The position numbers and the translations under genes are program-made. 64,000 nucleotides of DNA, from contig JAAVTG010000376.1 of NCBI GenBank assembly GCA_011947345.1, forward strand, positions 1-64,000, written 5' to 3'. The DNA comes from Phytophthora quininea (taxonomy: Eukaryota > Oomycota > Peronosporomycetes > Peronosporales > Peronosporaceae). Every line of letters begins with the position of its first letter. Within the stretch, counting starts at the first letter, position 1. The notes under the pieces are model-generated. The model was not told the origin of the DNA. It worked only from the letters and a program-made list of their open reading frames with translations, and ran no database searches. Below are positions 56,269 to 64,000 of the stretch, piece after piece.

Positions 56269-58544
56269 TTAGTTGTCATGGCAACCCAAGAGGTCTTTGA
56301 CGCCGCGACGATTTAGTCGCTGGTGATGTTGCATCAGCCGAAGTCGGCGCTTGTCACTGATAACCTCGGTCGAATTCTGGTCCAACAACTCTTGCCGAAT
56401 TTCGTGTTGCAGAGCGTTGAGGATCTCCGTCATCTTTGGTCGGCGTTTGGGGTCCGAGTCCAGACAGCGTGTGATAAGAGCTCGGCGGCATGGTGAACAC
56501 ATCGGTGGGATTGTCGGCCGCAAGGCTCCTCGAGACACGCCCATCATAATGTCAATGGTCGTGTAGTCCTTGGGGAGGTCGTGGTACGGTTCACGTCTGG
56601 TCTCGAGTTCTACGAGAATAACACCAAAGCTGTAGCAATCGACTTGCGTATCGTACCGTTCTTCGCGAAGAATCTCTGGCGCCAACCAGTACGGAGTGCC
56701 TACAATCGTACTGAACAACTTCCCAGGCAGCAATTGCCGCTTTGATTCGCCAAAGTCCGACACCTTGCATGAATAGGTGCGAGTACACAGCAGGTTTGAA
56801 GACTTTAGATCGCGATGCACGAGCGGAGGATCGCAATTGTGCAAGTACGAGACTCCCTGCGCTACATCGGTAGCGATCTTCAGCAGCGGGTCACTCCAGG
56901 TCAGCGTGATCGAACTGTGCAAGAGCGACGACACGTCGCCTCGTTCGAGGTACTCCATAACAAGACCAACGTTAGACAAGTTGTCGAATGTGGCACCGAT
57001 GAACAGTACAATGTTCGGGTGTCGAAGGCAAGCCAACAACTCCACCTTACTCTTGAAAGCTGCCAGACCTTCGGCCGTCAAACAGGATTGCGCCAACCGC
57101 TTGACCACCACATCTGTCTGATGATACTCCCCACCAGAACCTCGCCATTCGGTGTCTTGGCAATGATTTCTTTTAGTTTGAGGTCCGCAAACGGGATTGC
57201 TACTGTCATGAACAGCTCCATGTCGCCAGTGGCACTTAAAGCTCTCTCCAGAGCTTCCTTTTCGTCTCGAGTCATGAGGTTACGATTCTCGAGCCCGATC
57301 TGTTTCACCGACAAGTCCAGCTTCAGCGTCGTGTTAATCCGTTCAGCTCGCACTTTGGACGCATAAGCCATTCGAGCTGCACGGTCTTCTGAATACGTCG
57401 CTGTGAGGGTAAAACAAGTCGGTAGGAACACACACAGGAAGAATAAGAACGCCTCGTTACTCATGACGCGTCTGCTTGATGAAATCAGCGGCGTCGCGCC
57501 CACAAAGCACAACATTAGCGTCGTAATCCACTCCGCTACAGCCAGCAACAGCACATGAGTAAAATCCAGCTTCATGGCCACTGCAACGATGCCAGCAAAC
57601 GCTGCGAGAACCGCCAGCACGCCCATCAACAGCGAGTATGCCAACTTGCTATCGTATAGCTGCACCCACGACAACAAGGTCATGTTTTCGACGCCAGATA
57701 TCTTCATCCACTCCGTGGCATCATACCACGATGTCGGCATGAAGGACTCGGTACCGCACACGATCCCATTGCCTAAACTCTGCTGCAAGTTTGTCCGCAT
57801 CCCCATTAGCTCGTGGTGAACAAACACCGCCAACCCAACCGACCAGCACAAAACAATCAGCGACGCAATGACTTTCCAATGTCTCCGGATGTAGTACACG
57901 CCGATCCGCAGTCTCATGGATCCTTCAAAGTATTTCAACGGCAACAACCCGTAGATCACTGCAAATGGCGCAAAGCCCCAGAGCAGAACCGTCAGGCCGT
58001 TGTCATTGGACATGGGCTCGACAAAGCTCACACAGCTCGTCTCTGTAGTGTTGTCCGTCTCTGACGGCTGCTCTTGTAGCAACGTCGTGAGTAGATCCAC
58101 CCAGGCAAAGTCGTTGCCCGAGGGAGCGATACACGTGTCTTCAAACCTTTTAAATAAGAAATAAGCAGCCCCTTCGAAAGCCACAAGCGCCAGCATGAGT
58201 CTGCGGGCCACTGGGAAGTCCACAGTGGACGAGTAGAGCTGGTACGACTCCTCCATGCGCTCGTCGCGGAAGTGGTTGCTCAACAGCTTCAGATCCACGC
58301 GAGGGTCCATGTGCGCCTGCCAAGCGGAGGAGCTCGCCCCAGAGAGCAGCTGAACCCTACTAGGAGTTCTAGAATTCTGTTCATTCGCGTTAGAAGTCGC
58401 AGAAGACGACGGAGAAGACGAGCCCGATGGGGAGAACGACTGGTTACGCGGACTTGGGCGGTTGTCTGGCGTGGCTACGCGCGTGTAGCTGCCGTCCTGG
58501 TCCACGTCCGAGCCCTCGGAGACGTCCAGCCGCTGCTCGGCCAT
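56269..58544 (-). CDS. Membrane TKL-type protein kinase (six TM segments)
   Basis: The N-terminal ~75 residues are Ser-rich and disordered. About six TM segments follow (among them LMLALVAFEGAAYFLF, VLLWGFAPFAVIYGLL, VIASLIVLCWSVGLAVF, LLMGVLAVLAAFAGIVAVAM and FLFFLCVFLPTCFTLTATY). A juxtamembrane coiled stretch leads into a C-terminal kinase domain. The kinase shows VVVKRL (Lys), HRDLKSSN (catalytic loop), DFGESK, GTPYWLAPE and DCYSFGVILVE, and is TKL-like in its loops. The frame breaks at a CCCC run (57129-57132), inside the glycine loop region; one more base reads EVLVGEYHQTDVVVKRL and joins both halves. It is probably a receptor-like kinase of the oomycete type. It is divergent from the 58667 gene, with 122 bp between starts. 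Confidence 0.82.
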
Positions 58545-58666
58545 CGTAACCAGTTTGGTGGAATCGTTTTCTAAACTTTAGATCTGGCACTGATACTTTT
58601 TGCGCAAGAGGCGGTCACAAGCCGAGTCAAAAGCGGTCGCCGAGGTTAACTAGTAGCGCTCTCGCC

Positions 58667-59531
58667 ATGACGACGCGGCCGATCCCCATCGGCGGCAGCG
58701 GAAGCCAGCGCAGCTCCCCTCTGTCCCGCAGCCCCGACAGCAGCAACCTGGTGGCCCACTCGCTGCCCGCCGACATGCACCACGTGCACTTGAGCCGCTT
58801 CATGATGTCGGCCTCGGGTGCCAGATCCAGCGCCTTGCAGCCGCCACGCGCTCCACTCGTGGGCTCCATGCCTGAGCCAAATTTCCTGCAACTGGACGGC
58901 ATGCCCGATCTGTCGCTGCCGCCGCCCGCAGAACGCACAGAGAGCTCTCCGCCCAGAGCTCCGGCAGTCGTACAGGTGGGTGGAAATGTGTACATTGGCA
59001 TGTCTAATTGTTGCTTTCTAATTGGGATCAACGGTATTATGTGTCGGCTACCGGTGTTTTGAGCAGTTCGCGAGCTCCTGTCCTGGAGACATCGGCTTTT
59101 TGAGGCAAGGGAACCCTGTGAGAGGCTCGTGGACGCCGACGCTGCAGCCATACCCGTCCGAGCACGAAGATTTCGATCTCTCCAAGTCGCCGGCATTAGC
59201 GGCCATGTCGGCGCTGAGAGACAGAGACGCAGCGGCACAGGGCAACGGCTCGTATAGGTCTTCTTCTAGAGCAGGAGCATCAGCGACGCCCTCTAGACAT
59301 TACTACGCGTCCGACGAGAGCTCGTCCTATGCGGTGAGCGCAGAGTTGCTGGAGCGACTGAGCATCACGTCGGAGGAGGAGGAGGACACAGAAGACCGTG
59401 ACGAGCGCTATCGCGTGCCGGGCTATGATTCACAGGCCCCGGCAGATACGAGACGGCGGGCCGATCGGCGCGGGTCTTATGGCAGCATGTCGGACGGCGG
59501 CGATACGGGCATCTTTGAATTCGACCAATAG
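58667..59531 (+). CDS. Disordered Ser/Pro-rich protein of unknown function
   Basis: Two exons, 58667-58975 and 59067-59531, are joined by a 91-bp intron (GTGGGT...GCAG, phase 0), giving 257 residues. It begins MTTRPIPIGGSGSQRSS. A short conserved-looking patch HHVHLSRFMMSASG is followed by Pro/Ser-rich sequence, a segment FLRQGNPVRGSWTPTLQP and a C-terminal acidic, Tyr/Ser-rich region (SITSEEEEDTEDRDE, then GSMSDGGDTGIFEFDQ). No domain is known to me. The sequence is intact. The composition suggests a phosphorylated regulator. Confidence 0.65.
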
Positions 59532-59781
59532 ACTCGACAGGGATTGTGTAAAATGAACTTCTTCAAGACATACATCAGGGTGCTGAGGCCTGGTTTCATG
59601 TGCCTCGATAATAGGAAGTAGCAACACAAGCAATCCAACCCCAAGAGCGATTGGGGCAGGCATTGAGAGCAGTAAAAGCCTTCGTGACGACCAACACGAG
59701 GGGAATCACATGCAAGATCTCAGCTGCAGAAGCATTCGACCGTCACCGCCTGGGTTTGAGGAAGCGACTGGCAGGATCGAG

Positions 59782-60158
59782 CTACCGGTAATACAAGACT
59801 TTGACAATGGTAAAGATACTGTCGACCAGCGGAAACGAAGTGTATTCGTCGACATCGTTGGGCGGTAAGAGTTCTTGATCTCTTGTCAAGACACTCGTCT
59901 TGTAGTCCTTTAGCTCCCAAGACTCTGGATAGTGCGACGCGATTGCGTGTGAATGATCAGGGACTTGCGGTTGCCAACACTATTTAATATCCCAGGATCA
60001 GCCACAACCAGCTTCCAGCTGTCCTGGAAAACTTCAAAGCGCGTGGAAACCTGCAAACTCTTATCCCGCCGCGCTGCCTTCTTCTGCCAGCACTGCCTAG
60101 CAAGACAAGAAGTCTGTTCATATCGTGTACGCTGACTCAATGTGGCCTTCTTGTCCAT
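59782..60158 (-). CDS. Small hypothetical protein, about 125 residues
   Basis: The ATG at 60158 reads MDKKATLSQRTRYEQ, then a basic helix (CWQKKAARRDKSL) and FQDSWKLVVADPG. The frame breaks at the GGG run (59960-59962); one extra base continues as SPDHSHAIASHYPESWELKDY, then LPPNDVDEYTSFPLVDSIF and VKVLYYR, to a stop at 59782. The continuous, non-repetitive protein text after one-base repair supports a real gene. The family is unknown, and no leader or TM segment is present. Confidence 0.5.
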
Positions 60159-60380
60159 GGTGTTCGTCGAGCAGAATACTAGTAGGTGACATGTTGAGGG
60201 TTAACCGTACAGCATTGAAAATCGGAACCCATGAAAATCCACCCGGCGGGGCGACGTCAGCGATCCCATTCGATCTTGACTAAGCCTAGTCCACCGTACC
60301 CCACATCATCCCTCCCGTACCGCCTATCGTCTCCTCGCTTTTCAAACACTTCTGAATTCACCTACGAGCTTCCTTCCACG

Positions 60381-61352
60381 ATGCCGATCATGCTGGACGT
60401 TCACTTGCTCCACGGACAGCCCGCCGACAGCCCAGAATTGGTCCCGTTCTCCAAGATGCCTCCAGAACCAGCAAACGATGAGGTGAACAGCGTCGATCGC
60501 TGGCAGCAGCTCCGGACGCGGATGCAGACATTGACACGCGGTCTAAAACGCTGCCGCGGTCGTAGTCTCGACGGAGGTCCGTCTCAAGACGACGCGATGT
60601 GTCGAGCATCCATTCTGCACAAAGACTTCTGGCTGGAGGCGCTGGACGAGCAGCACCGCTACGGATTCCACCTGCGAGCCTTCCACACGGCCTGGAAGAC
60701 CGAGATGACGCAGACTCGAGCGAGAAGCGACAGCGCTGACGCCTCGTTCTTCCACTGGCTCGATTACGGCAACGGCAAGCGGTTGGAACTGCCTGAATGC
60801 AGCCAGCAGGAGCTGCGAGCCACCAGAGTCGAGTACTGCAATGCCAATGAACGCAAAACCTACGAACTCAAGTTTGTTCAAGAAGACAATGATACCGTGC
60901 GAGTGCACTACGCGGCATCAGACCTTGTCGTGCATACGGACGAGCGAAGCAAATGGATCTTCGTAGTAGACCTAGCCGGACGCATGTATCTCGGTCGCAA
61001 GCGCAAAGGCCGCTTCCACCACTCCAGCTTCGTGTCGGGTGCTCCTATCTTCGCGGCGGGTAAAATCATCATCAAACACGGCACTATCGTCGCCATTGAA
61101 CCTCATAGCGGACACTTCAAGCCGAGTTTGGAGAATCTATCGGCGCTGTGCGCCATGCTGGCGAACGAGGGCGTGGATATCGACTCCGTCGCCTTTATCA
61201 AGCCCAAGAAGTGGACGTGCGAGTGGCCATTCCCTCCGCAACCAGACCTTGAACTTGAGGACTTTGCTGGCGCTTCGGATACCGAATACGGCGGTGATAG
61301 ATCCGACGCGGAAGAACCGGAGTTGCTGCTGCCAGCGCCAGAGAATGCGTAG
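60381..61352 (+). CDS. IQM-like (calmodulin-binding family) protein
   Basis: An intact ORF of 323 residues from ATG 60381 (an in-frame ATG at 60231 would add 50 Ser/Pro-rich residues, but that stretch looks like a pyrimidine-rich 5' leader). The core resembles plant IQM proteins: ASFFHWLDYGNGKRLELPEC, then a beta-rich stretch with DERSKWIFVVD, MYLGRKRKGRFHHSSF and SGAPIFAAGKIIIK, then AIEPHSGHFKPSLENL. The plant IQ motif itself is not obvious; only the C-terminal fold is shared. It ends in an acidic tail. IQM proteins act in Ca/calmodulin signalling in plants; the role in oomycetes is unknown. It is convergent with RRP8, 50 bp apart. Confidence 0.7.
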   Translation: MPIMLDVHLLHGQPADSPELVPFSKMPPEPANDEVNSVDRWQQLRTRMQTLTRGLKRCRGRSLDGGPSQDDAMCRASILHKDFWLEALDEQHRYGFHLRAFHTAWKTEMTQTRARSDSADASFFHWLDYGNGKRLELPECSQQELRATRVEYCNANERKTYELKFVQEDNDTVRVHYAASDLVVHTDERSKWIFVVDLAGRMYLGRKRKGRFHHSSFVSGAPIFAAGKIIIKHGTIVAIEPHSGHFKPSLENLSALCAMLANEGVDIDSVAFIKPKKWTCEWPFPPQPDLELEDFAGASDTEYGGDRSDAEEPELLLPAPENA

Positions 61353-61402
61353 TGTAGTGTTTCGTGTGTATTTATTGACAATGGACCTGGAATAAACGTA
61401 TC

Positions 61403-62379
61403 CTATCGCCGCTTGTACTCGCACGCCTTGAGTTCAATCGGCCCTGCGTCCTGCGGCTTGCGAGATGGTGACTTGACGAACTCGAACAGCACAAACATCT
61501 TATTGCGCTCGTCCTTGTTCTTGCAATCGAAGCCCATCGTGTGTATCGCCTGCACGAAGCCGTCGATGCCTCCGAGCGCGTCCGTCTCGAATCGACTCTT
61601 CACTTCCGCCACCTTCAACACACCTCCAGGCTTGAGCACGCGGTATACCTCGCGAATATACTCGCGAACGCTCTTCCCCATCAACGCCAAGCAATACACG
61701 CCAATGTCAATGCTGTTCTTCTTCAACGGAACCTGATCGCAGCATTAAAAAATAGCACGTAAACTCCAGAAACAATAGCAAGGAAAAATTCTACCCAACA
61801 GAAAACTCACATTGCCGATGTTGCACGCCGTGACGATCGGCTTGCGGGACACCAAGTCGAACGAGTGCACCTTGTTGTTGACGCTCTCGGCAAGTCGCGC
61901 ATCTCCGCAGCCAAAGTCTGCCACAATTGCTTTAGGGTGTCGTCTGCAGAAGCAATAATTATACATCAGAGATATTCTACTCAAATCTGCAAGACTTGGA
62001 CGTACTTGACGTAGTCGATGAAGGTGTCGAGAGGATTGACGGGCCATTTGTCGGCCTGTTCTCGGAAGCCCTGGTGGTACACGTCGAAGAGCTCTGGGTC
62101 CTCCTGGAAGGTCGAGAACGAGTTCTCTCCCGTGCTCGTGTACAGCTGCTCGTTGAGCATGCGAAACTTGCCGCCGTCCAGTCGGCGCCGCATCTCAGCC
62201 AGTCGATCGCTGGCCGTCAAGTTCTTCTTGCTCTTTTGAGCGTTCTGTTGGGCTTTGTGCTGCGATTTCGACACCACTGCGACCTGCTTTGTCTTGACTT
62301 TGTTGCGCACCTTCTTGCTGCCATTGGCGCCGGCCGGTTTGCCCTTAGCAGCACTGTTCCCACGACGCTTCTTGCCCAT
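61403..62379 (-). CDS. RRP8: RRP8-like rRNA adenine-N1 methyltransferase
   Basis: This is a nucleolar SAM-dependent enzyme that methylates an adenine of large-subunit rRNA. Three exons, 62379-62006, 61943-61811 and 61732-61403, are joined by GT-AG introns of 62 and 78 bp, and the frame is intact throughout. The basic N-terminus (MGKKRRGNSAAKGKPAG) looks like a nucleolar signal. Then come GKFRMLNEQLYTS, FDVYHQGFREQADKWP and the SAM site VADFGCGDARLAES. The motif FDLVSRKPIVTACNIGNV and YCLALMGKSVREYIRE precede VLKPGGVLKVAEVKSRFE. The length (about 278 residues) is compact but complete for the catalytic half. Confidence 0.9.
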
Positions 62380-63110
62380 GTCCACGGAAACGATAATAGT
62401 GACAATGAAACGTGACACTCGAAAGTAAGCACCACGTTGTGCACTTACTTTTGAGTATCATATCATTAGGGCGAACAGTTCCACATCGGACCCGACGATG
62501 GTGTTCAACGACGGCGAAGCTTCCCAGGTTCGTAGTGGTCTGGCACCGGTTGCTCGTGCATTGAGCTTTAAGCGCTAGGCTGACAGCGATACTTGACGAA
62601 AGGCACCAGCTTTCTAGATTTGCCAGTACCTTGGATGCATCCAGCGATCCGTTGGCCTGCCGTTGGAGTCGATGGTGCTTCTGGGGCAGAACCTGGCGGC
62701 GTGAAAGCGAGGACGACGCTGGGCACGAGATCGACGTACTCGACGCAATATCTTCGAGAACATTAGCCCTGAAGGACGAGGTTTGACTGCTCGACTGCGG
62801 TTCAGCTTCGCCGTTCCTCGTCCGTACGGTCACCATGGGAGCTTTCGCGTAGAAATATGCTGCCAGCATCGGATGCTGTGTTGACATTCTTTGTCGAGTT
62901 TTCCGTGTACACCAAGCAGACAAGTAAGCAAGTGAATTAAAGACGAAGGAAGGCAAAGGCAGCTCTTGAGCACACGTTCGACCCAAATGTATCAATACGT
63001 GACGAACGAGACCATAGGCATGGTGACAGATTCCGTGGAAGAACCACAGACCCCGAAACGCTCTGTTGGACGCTCATTCTCCAAGATTCCACGGCGAGAG
63101 CAGACCAGCA
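62380..63110. other. Region between RRP8 and the ankyrin gene
   Basis: One minus-strand frame from an ATG at 62887 reads MSTQHPMLAAYFYAKAPM and then Ser/Gln-rich sequence for about 80 codons, and could be an exon of a small gene; a donor-like site (AAGGTACTGG) ends it near 62625. It would run into the RRP8 start if unspliced. Otherwise nothing is supported; the region must hold both divergent promoters. Confidence 0.35.
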
Positions 63111-64000
63111 ATGCTGGCCGTCCATCGAGATGAAGCCAATTCGGAGCTGGAGCAGGCCTGGATGGAGGCCGCAGACGCCGGCGATGTCGCTGCGATACGG
63201 TCTCTGCTGGTCGCAAATCCCTTCTTGCTAAACGCGCGAGTACACCACCAGGTGGGGTTGAGAGAGGCCGTGGAGCGACAATGACCACTAATGGCAATGA
63301 CCACTAATGGCAATGACCACTAACGGCTGGGCTTGTGAGAAGACATTCAAGCAGTCAACGGCGCTGCACTTGGCCGTGTGGCGAGGCCGCAGCGAGGCGG
63401 TGGCATTCCTCGTGGACCAGGGAGCGGACATTGAGCTGCAGGACCAGGTAGGCCTTCTACGCACAATGTAGACTGACACTGCGAGCCTTAACGTTCTATC
63501 TGATCACCAAGTCGGGTATGACGGCACTGCAGGTCGACGTGATGCACGTCTGCCTCCAGAAGATGCGGCCGATGACGCTGCGCCGCTCGCACTGCATCGA
63601 CATCCAGTCTCCAGTCGCGGTGAGCTGTTCAGGACGAGCACTACTGTAGCTACGAGTTCCGTCTCACACTTTATTCACTGTTGTAGCTGGCTCTGTCGAA
63701 GCGAGAGCAACCACGCGACCGATCCTCGTATCGGGATATCGACACAAGTGTGCTCGATTTGCTGCTGGACAACCACGTGCGTCGACCAGTCTAACGAGGT
63801 AATCAAGCACAATCAATTTGAGTGCTTGCCTTATTGCTAAGCTAGGAGGAATATTTCTGCTAGGTTGGAGATACGCCGCTGCTAAATGCCGTCGAGTACG
63901 GACTCATCAAGCACGTCAAGAAGCTGCTGGCTCACGGAGCCGATGTCCACGCTCAAGACCGAGCCGGTCGGAGCCCGATGGACATTGCCGGCGAACATGG
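63111..64000 (+). CDS. Ankyrin-repeat protein (runs off the window)
   Basis: Five exons can be laid out: 63111-63251, 63342-63447, 63512-63619, 63687-63798 and 63864 onward, with GT-AG introns of 64-90 bp. Ankyrin repeats are visible: AWMEAADAGDVAAIRSLL; STALHLAVWRGRSEAVAFLV with GADIELQDQ; and, in the last exon, GDTPLLNAVEYGLIKHVKKLL with GADVHAQDRAG. Ankyrin repeats mediate protein binding. Exon 4 ends in an in-frame stop (63792) unless one base is added near 63780, a break like the others here. The first intron contains a 16-bp tandem repeat. The 3' part lies beyond the window. Confidence 0.65.
63277..63326. repeat. 16-bp tandem repeat in ankyrin-gene intron
   Basis: CAATGACCACTAATGG occurs three times in a row, the third copy with ACGG at its end. 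It lies within the first intron. Confidence 0.8.

Overview
The window looks like a gene-dense block of an oomycete genome, most likely Phytophthora or a close peronosporalean. The evidence is short GT-AG introns of about 55-140 bp, genes packed 30-130 bp apart, RxLR/dEER effectors with LWY tandem modules, oomycete-type core promoters of the GCTCATTYYNCAWTTT class, and typical Gypsy, MULE and hAT transposons. No RNA gene or CRISPR array was seen.

Layout. (1) 0.7-10.5 kb holds housekeeping genes: an ABCA-type transporter, a kanadaptin-like FHA protein, a coiled-coil protein and a phospholipase-D-like protein. (2) 12-17.4 kb holds two secreted, low-complexity Thr/Ser/Gln/Gly repeat proteins, one with a 165-bp (55-residue) array of near-identical units. 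(3) 17.5-28 kb is a graveyard of RxLR-LWY effectors: a short relic, an ABCC relic, an effector split by a MULE, one small intact RxLR ORF and a long LWY-tandem effector with real nonsense codons. A coiled-coil gene lies inside it. (4) 28.8-36 kb is a decayed Ty3/Gypsy element with an extra antisense coding region. (5) 36.6-39.6 kb is a hAT element with matching termini and a perfect 8-bp target-site duplication, sitting inside another LWY relic. (6) 39.6-47.2 kb holds three more secreted repeat proteins, one with about 17 copies of a Gly-rich 231-bp unit. (7) 47.4-64 kb is a compact housekeeping block: AP-2 mu, tryptophan synthase beta, a TOM1/THH1-like membrane protein, a double-PH protein, a six-TM TKL kinase, an EF-hand-like protein, an IQM-like protein, RRP8 and an ankyrin protein running off the window.

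Two themes tie the window together. The secreted repeat genes at 12.2, 16.4, 41.1 and 42.5 kb share a leader, a post-leader (R/K)xLGxGGG block (three of four), a C-terminal QSRxLR-like tail and a core promoter, so they form one paralogous family cluster. The effector relics are interleaved with transposons that interrupt them.

A caution applies to nearly every gene: most conserved ORFs are broken by single missing bases in short homopolymers, always deletions where the repair is clear. This points to uncorrected assembly indels rather than mass pseudogenisation. Gene spans below are given across such breaks. The nonsense codons in the effector relic are substitutions and are not explained this way.
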